From Shewanella sp. MR-4 (GTDB taxonomy: Bacteria > Pseudomonadota > Gammaproteobacteria > Enterobacterales > Shewanellaceae): DNA of 64,000 bases. Of this stretch, positions 27,475 through 35,723 are shown piece after piece (within the stretch, counting starts at the first letter, position 1; the number at the start of each line of letters is the position of its first letter). A model generated the notes under the pieces. It made no database searches. It was not told where the DNA came from and saw only the letters and a program-made list of their open reading frames with translations. The DNA lies in the NCBI RefSeq assembly GCF_000014685.1, contig NC_008321.1, positions 558,001 through 622,000 of the forward strand, in the 5' to 3' direction. Position numbers and translations under genes: made by a program.

Positions 27475-27550
27475 GAGGTGTCCATATATGTACTCGCTGT
27501 GTGTCACTGGAATGACAGTGCTTAATTCTTACGGTTAATCAAGTTGCACT

Positions 27551-27585
27551 TAAAAACAAAACCCCAGTAAAAACTGGGGTTTATT
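27551..27585 (-). terminator. Terminator of the ubiD-fre operon
   Basis: A perfect stem AAACCCCAGT/ACTGGGGTTT with an AAAA loop lies about 50 bases beyond the fre stop. On the minus strand a T-rich run follows. The 27488-27550 stretch between it and the IS holds a small CACTG/CAGTG hairpin only. Confidence 0.8.
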
Positions 27586-27637
27586 GTTTGAGCCTATGTT
27601 GGCAAAGGTTACTCAGCCAAGCTTACAAATTAACGCG

Positions 27638-28336
27638 TTATTTGATAAACGCGAAGGCATCGCCGTAGAGATGGGCTTCATCGACACCCATTTCGCGGAA
27701 GATTTCGCGAGCGGCGCCAACCATATCGAAACGACCTGCGATATAAATGTCGTAGCCGTTTAGGCTGATAAAATCTTGCTTGATTTGCGCGAGCAGGTTA
27801 GCGGTTTTACCCTGCCAGTTAGCTGGAGCTTCTTCCACAACGGGCACAAAGTGTAACCAAGGGTGAGCGTCGTGCCATTGGCGGGCGATGCTTTCGTAAT
27901 ACATCGCATCTTGGGTGCGGCAACCCCAGTAGAGGGTGGTTTCAACCTGTTGGTCGAGGGCGATTTGTTGCTCGACAATGCTCTTAATGTACGAGAAGCC
28001 TGTGCCACCGGCGATCAATAAACGTGGGCGCTGGCTGTCGTGGCGTAAATGGGCTTCGCCGCCTGGAGCTTCGATGTCGATATGCGTGCTATTACGCAAT
28101 TTTTCAACCACTTGCATTGGATAGCTTTCGCTGACGGCCGCGCCAATATGAAGCTCAATCACTTCGGCATTGGGGGCGGACGCGATAGAGAAGGGACGTT
28201 TATCTTTTTCACCCATCACAACACACAGGTATTGTCCTGCTTGAAACTCAAAGGGGGTGTCGGGCTTTAACCACACCTGATACACGGCGTCGTTAAAGGG
28301 GGTTACTTTCTCTATCTTACAACGTATGGTTTTCAT
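27638..28336 (-). CDS. fre: NAD(P)H-flavin reductase Fre
   Basis: 232 residues. An FAD/FMN-binding barrel (RPFSIASAP, about 48-56) is followed by an NAD-binding lobe with LLIAGGTGFSYIKSI and a late GDAFAFIK terminus, as in E. coli Fre/LuxG. It reduces free flavins using NAD(P)H in the cytoplasm, serving ferric reduction and flavin-dependent enzymes. AAAGGAAG is spaced for the ATG at 28336. It follows ubiD on the same strand after about 110 bases, the conserved enterobacterial order. Confidence 0.93.
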   Translation of the reverse strand: MKTIRCKIEKVTPFNDAVYQVWLKPDTPFEFQAGQYLCVVMGEKDKRPFSIASAPNAEVIELHIGAAVSESYPMQVVEKLRNSTHIDIEAPGGEAHLRHDSQRPRLLIAGGTGFSYIKSIVEQQIALDQQVETTLYWGCRTQDAMYYESIARQWHDAHPWLHFVPVVEEAPANWQGKTANLLAQIKQDFISLNGYDIYIAGRFDMVGAAREIFREMGVDEAHLYGDAFAFIK

Positions 28337-28446
28337 CAAACTTCCTTTGCACCTTTCATCATTTGTTGTCGTTAGGTGTCACATTAAGGCCGCTGGCGGC
28401 CTATTCTCTTGGCTTAAGCGGGTACGAGAGTCGTGCTTAAGCTGAA

Positions 28447-29928
28447 TTATAGGGTTGGGCTGTCGTCTATGCCTAACTCATCCCAGATTGAGTCGATCTT
28501 TTGCTTAACCTTAGGATCCATCACGATCGGTGTGCCCCATTCGCGGTTGGTTTCGCCTTCCCGCTTATTGGTGGCATCGAGGCCCATTTTGGAGCCGAGG
28601 CCTGCCACGGGGGAGGCAAAGTCGAGGTAATCGATAGGCGTGTTATCGATCATCACGGTATCGCGCTTAGGATCCATACGGGTGGTAATGGCCCAAATCA
28701 CATCGTTCCAGTCGCGGCAATTCACATCGTCGTCGACCACCACAATAAATTTGGTATACATAAATTGGCGCAGGAAGGACCAAGCGCCCATCATCACCCG
28801 TTTCGCATGGCCAGGGTATTGTTTACGAATCGAGATCACCGCCATCCGATAGGAGCAACCTTCGGGCGGCAGGTAAAAATCAATAATTTCAGGATATTGC
28901 TTACGCAAAATCGGCACAAACACTTCGTTGAGTGCCACACCTAACATGGCGGGTTCATCCGGTGGACGGCCTGTGTAGGTGCTGTGGTAAATCGGATCCT
29001 TACGGTGGGTAATATGGGTCACGGTAAAGACTGGGAATTTATCCGTCTCGTTGTAGTAACCCGTGTGGTCGCCGTAGGGGCCTTCTTCGGCCATTTCGTC
29101 GGGATCGATATAGCCTTCGAGGATGATCTCGCTGCTGGCGGGCACTTCTAAATCACAGCTTAATGCCTTGCAGACTTCGGTACGCTCGCCGCGCAGCAAT
29201 CCTGCGAAGGCGTATTCGCTCATGGCATCGGGCACTGGGGTGACCGCGCCTAAAATGGTCACAGGATCAGAGCCTAAGGCTACCACCACAGGGTAACGCT
29301 CGCCGGGGAATTGCTCTTTAAAATCGGCAAAGTCGAGGGCGCCACCACGGTGGGACAGCCAGCGCATAATGAGTTTATTCTTGCCGAGCAACTGTTGACG
29401 GTAGATCCCAAGGTTTTGGCGACTCTTACGCGGACCTTTGGTAATGGTTAAGCCCCAAGTGACCAAAGGCGCGACATCGCCCGGCCAGCAATGCTGAATC
29501 GGCAGCTGAGTTAAATCGACTTCATCGCCCGTTTTTACCACTTGCTGGCAGGCGGGATTACGCACCGTCTTAGGCGGCATATTCAAGGCTTGCTTGAACA
29601 TGGGGATTTTTGAAATCGCGTCTTTAAAGCCGCGTGGTGGCTCGGGTTCTTTTAAAAACGCCAGCAGCTCACCTACATCGCGCAGCGCGAGCGGGTCTTC
29701 TTTGCCCAGCGCCATGGCGACGCGTTTTGGGGTACCAAAGAGGTTGGCCAGCACTGGCATTGAATGATTCGTTGGATTTTCGAATAGGAGTGCAGGGCCT
29801 TTGGCGCGTAGAACGCGATCAGCGATCTCTGTCATTTCTAAATGAGGATCAACGGGGTAGCTAATGCGTTTGAGTTCGCCATTGGCTTCCAGATGATCAA
29901 TAAAGCTGCGTAAATCCTTAAAACTCAT
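28447..29928 (-). CDS. ubiD: 4-hydroxy-3-polyprenylbenzoate decarboxylase UbiD
   Basis: A 493-residue prenylated-FMN decarboxylase of ubiquinone synthesis acting on 3-octaprenyl-4-hydroxybenzoate. It matches UbiD throughout: NLFGTPKRVAMALG, the metal/prFMN region (GIYRQQLLGKNKLIMRWLSHRGGALDF), the E-rich EGPYGDHTGYYN active-site segment, and VVVDDDVNCRDWNDVIWAITTRMDP. Length is as expected. It needs the UbiX product prFMN, encoded elsewhere. Its start lies about 160 bases from the divergent hypothetical gene. Confidence 0.96.
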   Translation of the reverse strand: MSFKDLRSFIDHLEANGELKRISYPVDPHLEMTEIADRVLRAKGPALLFENPTNHSMPVLANLFGTPKRVAMALGKEDPLALRDVGELLAFLKEPEPPRGFKDAISKIPMFKQALNMPPKTVRNPACQQVVKTGDEVDLTQLPIQHCWPGDVAPLVTWGLTITKGPRKSRQNLGIYRQQLLGKNKLIMRWLSHRGGALDFADFKEQFPGERYPVVVALGSDPVTILGAVTPVPDAMSEYAFAGLLRGERTEVCKALSCDLEVPASSEIILEGYIDPDEMAEEGPYGDHTGYYNETDKFPVFTVTHITHRKDPIYHSTYTGRPPDEPAMLGVALNEVFVPILRKQYPEIIDFYLPPEGCSYRMAVISIRKQYPGHAKRVMMGAWSFLRQFMYTKFIVVVDDDVNCRDWNDVIWAITTRMDPKRDTVMIDNTPIDYLDFASPVAGLGSKMGLDATNKREGETNREWGTPIVMDPKVKQKIDSIWDELGIDDSPTL

Positions 29929-30086
29929 GTGGAAATAGCCTCTGCAGTGGAAATCCGTGTGGCGCGCACTATAGCATTTTTCTGTTTTAGGGTTAACCTA
30001 TTCAGTGATCTTCCAGCTTTGGAAGCGTAAAATGCTTGTCCTAGGTCGATGTTTATTTGACCAGTGCCCGGTATTTCGAGGTTTAT

Positions 30087-30857
30087 ATGACACTCTCTCC
30101 ATGCCTTGTTAAAGATAAATATCTTCAACTTCAATCAGTTTGCTTACCTAAGTCGGCTGTGCCTTGGCATAAAACAGGCTTTACCTTGTCTTTACTGGGC
30201 GCCTTACTGATTTGCACCTTAGCCGTGCCGAATCTGGCGGCGGCGCGCGATCGCGGCAATGATCGCCATAGCGAGAGTCATGGTCGGCACGACAATCACT
30301 ACAATAATCACCATAAACATGGGGATAGCCACCGCCACTATCGTCCCTATTATCGTCCTTATTATCCGTGGGGATTGGGCCTAGGTGTTGGCTTAGCGAC
30401 GGGTTGGGGCACGGGTTGGAATCTCGGCTACGGTTGGAACAATAACGGTTGGAACGATTGGGGCTGGAATAGCTCGCGTTATTGGAATTCACCCTATTCG
30501 GGCATAGGCTTGTCTATTCCTATGGCCTATGATGATACGCCAGTGGCGGTTTCGCCCCCAGTGCGAGTCACAACGAGTATGCAATATTCGCCGAGTGAAG
30601 GCCGTATGGTGTCGAATATGCCAACGAATAGCGCGACTGTGATATCACAGACAGGTGCATCGACGGCTAGGGCATCAACAGCCTCTGCGGAGCAAATTGC
30701 CAATGTGCCCCGGGCACGGGCTGCGCGCAGTGTGTCGAGCCTGCCGAGCAATGCCAGAATAGTGCAACAGGATGGCCGTACCTTATATGAGTGGCAAGGT
30801 ACGCTTTACGCCTTCGATTGGAATAGCCAAACCTATCAAGAACAGTTAGTGAAGTAA
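30087..30857 (+). CDS. Hypothetical exported His/Tyr- and Gly/Trp/Asn-rich protein (DUF6515-like)
   Basis: 256 residues. A signal peptide ends near NLAAARD. A His/Asp/Asn/Arg-rich stretch (HGRHDNHYNNHHKHGDSHRHYRPYYRPYYPWG) is followed by a Gly/Trp/Asn-rich segment with repeated WGxGWN/WNxx units, then a Ser/Thr-rich linker. The compact C-terminal domain (LPSNARIVQQDGRTLYEWQGTLYAFD) resembles the DUF6515 pattern. The His-rich part could bind metal; function is unknown. The ATG at 30087 follows CGAGG; an upstream in-frame TTG at 30057 was rejected. A terminator follows. Confidence 0.7.
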   Translation: MTLSPCLVKDKYLQLQSVCLPKSAVPWHKTGFTLSLLGALLICTLAVPNLAAARDRGNDRHSESHGRHDNHYNNHHKHGDSHRHYRPYYRPYYPWGLGLGVGLATGWGTGWNLGYGWNNNGWNDWGWNSSRYWNSPYSGIGLSIPMAYDDTPVAVSPPVRVTTSMQYSPSEGRMVSNMPTNSATVISQTGASTARASTASAEQIANVPRARAARSVSSLPSNARIVQQDGRTLYEWQGTLYAFDWNSQTYQEQLVK

Positions 30858-30880
30858 TGTTGTTTTAGGCCTTATCGACG

Positions 30881-30909
30881 GGAGCCCCGAGTGGGCTCCT
30901 ATTTTTTTC
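30881..30909 (+). terminator. Terminator after the His-rich protein gene
   Basis: Stem GGAGCCC/GGGCTCC with a CGAGT loop, then a run of seven Ts. Confidence 0.9.
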
Positions 30910-30948
30910 TTAGCCAGTTGTCGTTTTATAGAATCGCGGAGAAATCGT

Positions 30949-32160
30949 TTGCAAGCAGTTCAACCCCAGACTCAGGCTCAAAGCAGCGCGCTTTGGGTGT
31001 TACTCGCCTTGGCATTAGGCACCTTTGCCTTAGGCACCACAGAATTTGCCGCCATGACCTTAGTGCCTTATATCGCCAGTGATTTAAGTGTTGATGTCGC
31101 CCATGTGAGTTATGCCATCAGTGCCTATGCCCTTGGGGTGGTGGTGGGCTCGCCCATCATTATGGTGCTGGGGGTGAGGATTAAGCGGCGCACGCTGTTA
31201 ATCGCCTTGGCCGCCATGATGGCGGTTGCCAATGGTTTAAGCGCCCTAGCACCCAGCTTGAATTGGTTGGTCTTTTTCCGCTTTTTAAGTGGCTTGCCCC
31301 ATGGGGCTTACTTTGGGGTGGCTATGTTACTGGCGGCGTCCTTAGTGCCCCCCGATATGAAGGCTCGAGCGGTTTCTCGGGTGATTATCGGCTTAACCTT
31401 AGCCACTATCGTTGGCGTGCCCTTCGCGACTTGGATGGGACAAACCGTCGGTTGGCGCTCAGGTATCGGCATAGTGGCGATTATTGCCGCCGTGACTGCT
31501 GTGATGCTGTATTTTCTCGCGCCGAATGTCGCCGTACCGCAAAATGCCAGCCCGAAAAAAGAGCTGCAAACACTGAAGAACCGTGAAGTTTGGCTCACGC
31601 TCGGCATTGCGGCTATCGGTTTTGGCGGGATTTTCTGTGTGTATACCTATCTGGCCGAGACGCTGATCCAAGTCACCCAAGTCGAGCCCTTTAAAATCCC
31701 GGTGATGATTGCGGTCTTTGGAATTGGCGCCACCTTGGGCACTTTAGTCTGTGGCTGGGCGGCGGATAAGTCGGCGCTGGCGGCGGCATTTTGGTCGCTG
31801 GTGTTAAGCACCTTAGTGTTGGCGCTGTATCCGAGTTTGACGGGATCTTATTGGGCATTAATGCCGATTGTATTCTTTGTGGGTTCGGGGATTGGTCTAG
31901 CAACCATAGTACAGGCGCGATTAATGGATGTGGCCCCCGATGGGCAAGCCATGACGGGCGCCTTAGTACAATGTGCCTTTAACCTTGCCAATGCGATTGG
32001 CCCATGGGTTGGCAGCTTAGTGATCTTATCAGGCCAAGGCATCGCCGCGACTGGCTATGCCGCAGCGCTGTTATCCCTCGGTGGTTTAGTCATGTGGTGG
32101 TTAACCCATAGGGAGAGTCGCCGCGCTGATAATCTTTGTACTGCAAACTGCATTGATTAA
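30949..32160 (+). CDS. MFS transporter of the AraJ/DHA1 type
   Basis: 403 residues with twelve predicted membrane helices. LALGTFALGTTEFAAMTLVPYIASDLSV at the N-terminus and the loop RIKRRTLL match AraJ/NepI/PbuE-type drug or sugar/nucleoside exporters. The FRFLSGLPHGAYFGVA motif at about 108-123 is very typical of this group. The substrate cannot be told. The start appears to be the TTG at 30949, with CGGAGAAA seven bases upstream and no usable ATG before the first helix. It is convergent with the SDR gene. Confidence 0.9.
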   Translation: MQAVQPQTQAQSSALWVLLALALGTFALGTTEFAAMTLVPYIASDLSVDVAHVSYAISAYALGVVVGSPIIMVLGVRIKRRTLLIALAAMMAVANGLSALAPSLNWLVFFRFLSGLPHGAYFGVAMLLAASLVPPDMKARAVSRVIIGLTLATIVGVPFATWMGQTVGWRSGIGIVAIIAAVTAVMLYFLAPNVAVPQNASPKKELQTLKNREVWLTLGIAAIGFGGIFCVYTYLAETLIQVTQVEPFKIPVMIAVFGIGATLGTLVCGWAADKSALAAAFWSLVLSTLVLALYPSLTGSYWALMPIVFFVGSGIGLATIVQARLMDVAPDGQAMTGALVQCAFNLANAIGPWVGSLVILSGQGIAATGYAAALLSLGGLVMWWLTHRESRRADNLCTANCID

Positions 32161-32172
32161 GCTGACCATGAC

Positions 32173-32194
32173 GGCGCAGATCTATATCTGCGCC
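32173..32194. terminator. Hairpin between convergent MFS and SDR genes
   Basis: A perfect 9-bp stem GGCGCAGAT/ATCTGCGCC with a CTAT loop lies between two convergent stops. Only short T-runs flank it, so strength is uncertain. Confidence 0.6.
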
Positions 32195-32211
32195 GCCTTT
32201 AAGTAAACTTC

Positions 32212-32889
32212 TTAACCTCTTTGTATGGTGATATCGGCGATATAACCATGTTCAGTGGCGAGCAGTGCTTGTTTTAGCATGCTTGCGGCCTCATCGGCGG
32301 ACATAAAGCTTGAGGTATCTAGACTCTTACCACTACTCGGCCAAAAGCCGGTATCCATACCGCCGGGATAAACCGCAATCAACTTCATCTGACTCTGTTT
32401 GAGCTCCAAACGTACCGATTCGATAAAGCCCCTTACCGCCCATTTGGCGGCGCAGTAAGTCGACTCACCCGCTTTGGCGGCGAGGGCGGCGGTAGACATC
32501 ACGACCACAACCTTAACTGCTTGTTGCTTATAGCGTTTCACCAATTCACGTACCAGCAGAATGGTTGACGTGACATTGTTATTCAGCAGCGCTTGGATCT
32601 CACTTGTGCCTTGGGTTTCCAGTGCGCCAAAGTAACCACTGCCAGCGCAGTGGATGACCGTGTTGGGGGTATCGGTGAGACCATCGAATAGCGCTTCGAC
32701 ACTCGCTTCGTCCGCTAAATCGGCACTAATGGCGCTGATGCTTTGGGTCGAAAATGGGCTGAGGGCATTGGCCACGGTATGCAGGCGATTGGCATCGCGC
32801 CCCGTCAGTGTAAGCGCTTGGTTATCCTTGGCATACAGGGCGGCTAATGCCGCGCCTAAGCCACTGCTTGCGCCAGTAATCAGTATCAT
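32212..32889 (-). CDS. Short-chain dehydrogenase/reductase
   Basis: A 225-residue classical SDR. The cofactor motif TGASSGLG lies at residues 5-12, NNV near 105, the catalytic Ser in VVMSTAALAAKAGES, and YCAAK at about 145-149. TGRD after the second strand suggests NADP(H). Substrate is unknown. It lies 15 bases downstream of the AccB-like gene on the same strand, so the two are probably cotranscribed. This is the position accC would occupy in a normal aroQ-accB-accC operon. Confidence 0.9.
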   Translation of the reverse strand: MILITGASSGLGAALAALYAKDNQALTLTGRDANRLHTVANALSPFSTQSISAISADLADEASVEALFDGLTDTPNTVIHCAGSGYFGALETQGTSEIQALLNNNVTSTILLVRELVKRYKQQAVKVVVVMSTAALAAKAGESTYCAAKWAVRGFIESVRLELKQSQMKLIAVYPGGMDTGFWPSSGKSLDTSSFMSADEAASMLKQALLATEHGYIADITIQRG

Positions 32890-32904
32890 CTTTACCTCTT
32901 AATT

Positions 32905-33372
32905 CTATTTTGAAGTCTCAGCTTCGATCAGGGTGAACAGCGGCTGGTCGAAGGCGACATCGTCCCCATCTTTCACCCAAATGGCGCCGACTATACCGTC
33001 ACGCTCGGCCTCGATGGGATTTTGCATTCGCATGGCTTCGATAATGCAAAGTGTGTCGCCGCGGGCCACCCTTTGATCGATGCGCACCAAGGGCGCCTCG
33101 GTTTGGCCTTGCGAGGTATGGAAGGTGCCCACCATGGGCGATACTTGCACAAAGCCTTCAATCACAGGCAGGGCGTCACGGGCTTTGGCAGGCTTTGGCG
33201 TGAGTGCAGAAGAGGGCGCAAGATGATGCGCGCCTTCAGGTGCGCTTGCGGTGTGCGGGCCGTAGCGGGTGATGCGAATAGACTCTTCCCCTTCGGTAAT
33301 CGCCAGCTCTGCAATCCCAGATTCCTGCACTAATTCAATCAGTTTTTTGATCTTTCGAAGGTCAACCGCCAT
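32905..33372 (-). CDS. AccB-like biotin carboxyl carrier protein paralogue lacking the biotin lysine
   Basis: 155 residues, collinear with E. coli AccB. The N-terminal helix DLRKIKKLIELVQESGIAELAITEGEESIRI is nearly canonical, a Pro/Ala-rich linker follows, and the C-terminal biotinyl domain (about 78-150) contains SPMVGTFH and GDTLCIIEAMRMQNPIEAERDG. The biotinylated Lys of the EAMKM motif is Arg (R115, codon CGA on the minus strand), so biotin cannot be attached in the usual way. The frame is intact and the rest of the fold conserved. It sits between aroQ and an SDR, with no accC. I infer a non-biotinylated paralogue with a regulatory or other role. Confidence 0.88.
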   Translation of the reverse strand: MAVDLRKIKKLIELVQESGIAELAITEGEESIRITRYGPHTASAPEGAHHLAPSSALTPKPAKARDALPVIEGFVQVSPMVGTFHTSQGQTEAPLVRIDQRVARGDTLCIIEAMRMQNPIEAERDGIVGAIWVKDGDDVAFDQPLFTLIEAETSK

Positions 33373-33406
33373 GGCTTGTGGCTCCCTGTACTCACGCTAA
33401 TCGCGT

Positions 33407-33841
33407 TTATGCCTTCAATCTCTTAATCGCCGCCGCGAGGGCAAACTCATAGCCTTGGGCGCCGAAACCACAAATCACCCCAATGGCCTTATCGGACAAA
33501 TAGGAGTGGTGGCGGAAGGGCTCGCGAGCGTGGACATTGGATAAATGCACTTCAAAGAAGGGAATATCTACCCCAAGCAGTGCGTCACGCAGGGCCACAC
33601 TGGTGTGGGTAAAGGCTGCGGGGTTGATAATGATCATCTGCGCATCGGTAGCATGGATAGCGTTGATCAGCTCAAATTCGGCATTCGATTGAATATGTTC
33701 AAGTTCAACACCTGCTGCTTGAGCTTGTTCACTCAAAGTGGCAACGATATCGGCTAAGGTTTGATGACCGTAAACACTGGGCTCACGGCGGCCAAGGAGG
33801 TTTAAATTGGGGCCATTGATGAGCAGAACTTTATGATTCAT
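33407..33841 (-). CDS. aroQ: Type II 3-dehydroquinate dehydratase AroQ
   Basis: A 144-residue shikimate-pathway enzyme converting 3-dehydroquinate to 3-dehydroshikimate. All active-site segments are present: [17 protein letters not shown] (catalytic Tyr in VYG), [17 protein letters not shown] (His), and [20 protein letters not shown]. The usual Thr in LGTREP is Arg, a mild departure. It is 34 bases upstream of the AccB-like gene on the same strand. Because the accC partner is missing, this may be a second aroQ-accB block; a canonical set would be expected elsewhere. Confidence 0.93.
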
Positions 33842-33942
33842 TACGCTTTCCTTTTACGACATGCCTTAACGGGTTGAATGCCATTAACTTAACCTGTTCG
33901 GGCGGATTTTGCATTATGAATGTCACCGCGCTGTTGGCGGGG

Positions 33943-34356
33943 TTAATCAAACTTAATCTGTCGCATGGCTTTAGTGGCACCGCGTTGTTTTTTCGCATCT
34001 AAGCGTTTGGTTTGGCTGCTTTTGGTCGCGCGGGTTGGAATGCGTTTTTTGGGCACTTCGGCCACGCTGGCAACCAGAGCGATAAATTGCTCCAATGCGG
34101 TTTGCCGATTCGCCTCTTGGCTGCGACTCGCCTGACATTTGATAATGATTTTGCCACTGGCGGTAATCCGATGATCGGCTTTTTGCAGCAGGCGCTGCTG
34201 ATAAAACTCGGGTAATGACGAGTTTCTGATATCAAAAATCAATTGGGCGGCGGTTGAGACTTTATTGACATTCTGCCCGCCAGCGCCGCTTGAGCGGATA
34301 AATTGCCACTCGATTTCATTTTCCGGAAGTTCCACACGGTTTGAGATTTTTATCAT
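33943..34356 (-). CDS. arfB: Alternative ribosome-rescue peptidyl-tRNA hydrolase ArfB
   Basis: 137 residues. The catalytic GGQ lies at residues 26-28 (SSGAGGQNVNKVSTAAQL), in a release-factor domain 3 fold without codon-recognition domains. A Lys/Arg-rich tail (KKRIPTRATKSSQTKRLDAKKQRGATKAMR) is the segment that enters the mRNA channel of stalled ribosomes in ArfB/YaeJ. It hydrolyses peptidyl-tRNA on non-stop complexes. It appears monocistronic. Confidence 0.93.
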   Translation of the reverse strand: MIKISNRVELPENEIEWQFIRSSGAGGQNVNKVSTAAQLIFDIRNSSLPEFYQQRLLQKADHRITASGKIIIKCQASRSQEANRQTALEQFIALVASVAEVPKKRIPTRATKSSQTKRLDAKKQRGATKAMRQIKFD

Positions 34357-34504
34357 GGCAGACTTAGGGTTTTGTCCAATTGCTTTGAGAAGCGAGCAAT
34401 AACTGCTTATGGCTTTTCAATAGATTTGTTATCATCGGCGCATTCTTGCTGGGCAGGCGTGTTTGCCCGTTTGCAAAATAGTGTTCTCGTTTCGGAGTGC
34501 CTTT

Positions 34505-34870
34505 ATGTTATGCCAAATCCCCGATATTGCTAAGGGTGTTATCAGTCTTTTCGCCAGTGGTCGACTCTCATCAACCGATTATCGTACCCGTTTACAGCCG
34601 GCCATTAAGAGTTACCGCAAGGATTGGGGACAAGTTTGCCTGTATATCGAGGCGGACGTCTTACTCGAAGGCTGGGAATTTGAGTCGCTAACGGGCAGCG
34701 GCGAAGTCCAACTCCCTAATTTTGAAGCCCTAGTATTTGTTGGTGGCCCAGATTGGGTGGGTAACGCTGTGCGTTTACTCGGTCCCTTTATGCAGGGCGA
34801 AGTGGCTTGGTTCCCCTTAGAACAAAAAGCCAAAGCCATCGACTGGATTGCGAAACGTTCAACTTTTTAA
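34505..34870 (+). CDS. SpoIIAA/STAS-like (SEC14-type) small protein
   Basis: 121 residues from the ATG at 34505, preceded by CGGAGTG. The pattern (GRLSSTDYRTRLQPAIKSY, then CLYIEAD, then FEALVFVGGPDWVGNAVRLLGPFMQGEVAWFPLEQKAKAIDWI) is that of the SpoIIAA-like family, a STAS-type fold of unknown cellular role. It is cytoplasmic, with no signal sequence. It lies 36 bases before a small lipoprotein gene on the same strand. Confidence 0.75.
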   Translation: MLCQIPDIAKGVISLFASGRLSSTDYRTRLQPAIKSYRKDWGQVCLYIEADVLLEGWEFESLTGSGEVQLPNFEALVFVGGPDWVGNAVRLLGPFMQGEVAWFPLEQKAKAIDWIAKRSTF

Positions 34871-34906
34871 CGGCCCATGGTGGGTATTACTTATAAGGAA
34901 TTAACT

Positions 34907-35110
34907 ATGTCTTTGTTGAAAACTATGACTGCCAAACCGACCGCTAAATTAGGCGCTATCGCCCTAGTGTTGGCCTTTACCGCAGGCTTAAGTGCCTGTG
35001 CGCCAGAGGTGGGCAGTGAAGCTTGGTGTAAGCAAATGAAGGATAAACCTTCTGGCGATTGGACGGCGAACGAAGCGGCCGATTACGCTAAACACTGCGT
35101 GTTTAAATAA
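34907..35110 (+). CDS. Small DUF3012-type lipoprotein
   Basis: 67 residues with a lipoprotein signal ending LSAC (lipid Cys near residue 31). The conserved short DUF3012 core follows: GSEAWCKQMKDKPSGDWTANEAADYAKHCVF, with two further cysteines that may pair. Function unknown. The ATG at 34907 has AAGGAATTAACT upstream. Confidence 0.85.
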   Translation: MSLLKTMTAKPTAKLGAIALVLAFTAGLSACAPEVGSEAWCKQMKDKPSGDWTANEAADYAKHCVFK

Positions 35111-35130
35111 GCTTTTCAAGCTAGTAGCGT

Positions 35131-35163
35131 CACAGCTTGGCTTCTTTTTAGTTGCAAGCTGTG
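35131..35163 (+). terminator. Stem-loop after the DUF3012 lipoprotein
   Basis: A perfect 9-bp stem CACAGCTTG/CAAGCTGTG with a 15-base loop that itself contains TTTTTAG. It lies 20 bases past the stop; a terminator is plausible but the U-run is in the loop. Confidence 0.45.
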
Positions 35164-35240
35164 AACTTATGCTTAGAATCCCTGTCTGAAGTTGCACAAG
35201 CTATTGCTTTACAACCTACTAAATTGTCCAAAGGTGATAT

Positions 35241-35723
35241 TTGATTTCGACCGCCAAGCCATTCTTTAGCCGAATGGTCACCCTACTGATAGCCATTATC
35301 GTGCTGCAATTTGCGGGCGCGAATTTGGGTGCGCATCAGTTACATGCGGGTAATGGCGCCGAAGAAGCCGAAAATCATCCCCATCTCCAATTTAGTGCTC
35401 CCGTGACCACCTTGGCCCAATGTGTGGATTGTGTGTGTTCCAATGAGCAGACACTCGGATTCAGTGCCGAGGCGTTTGGCGAAACGGCGCTCAAGTCTGG
35501 CATAGCAACGGCGAGCGTGAGTGGCCATTCACACTTAGTGCAAACCACTGAAATTCAAGATTTTGACCTCTGCCTCGATTGCCAATGTCACGGCGGTCAT
35601 GTGGCGTTGTTATCCCATACCGAAAACCAAACGACTGTCGCGTTTGATATGGTCTATGTGCCGGCTGATTTAGCTTATTTCTCGGCAGATCAATTACCTA
35701 AGTACCGACCTCCCATCGCTTAA
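35241..35723 (+). CDS. Exported Cys/His-rich protein upstream of metal RND operon
   Basis: 160 residues with an N-terminal signal or anchor (MVTLLIAIIVLQFAGANLGAH). The mature part has His pairs and two Cys clusters, CVDCVC and CLDCQCHGGH, plus HSH and HPH. Such proteins often precede czc/cus efflux genes and may bind the metal in the periplasm. Metal binding is inferred from composition only. The start is the TTG at 35241, with AAAGGTG five bases upstream; an ATG twelve codons in is the alternative. The next gene begins 214 bases on. Confidence 0.65.
   Translation: MISTAKPFFSRMVTLLIAIIVLQFAGANLGAHQLHAGNGAEEAENHPHLQFSAPVTTLAQCVDCVCSNEQTLGFSAEAFGETALKSGIATASVSGHSHLVQTTEIQDFDLCLDCQCHGGHVALLSHTENQTTVAFDMVYVPADLAYFSADQLPKYRPPIA

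Larger units (their letters stand above)
26142..27487 (+). mobile_element. IS110-family (IS1111-like) insertion sequence
   Basis: About 1.35 kb. Subterminal 10-bp inverted repeats TGGACACCTC (26148-26157) and GAGGTGTCCA (27475-27484) bracket one DEDD transposase gene and a long non-coding 3' end. Short subterminal repeats plus a 3' (not 5') non-coding end fit the IS1111 subgroup. The exact junctions are uncertain by a few bases because ATG occurs on both sides. The target is a REP-like palindrome. Confidence 0.8.

Noticed and set aside
24004..27500. Possible toxin-antitoxin or defence island around the ankyrin-like gene and IS
   Set aside because: Only one unknown gene and one IS are present; no toxin, nuclease or defence-domain motifs are visible.
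28501..28944. 147-residue plus-strand frame opposite ubiD
   Set aside because: Antisense shadow of the highly conserved ubiD; His-rich composition comes from the reverse complement.
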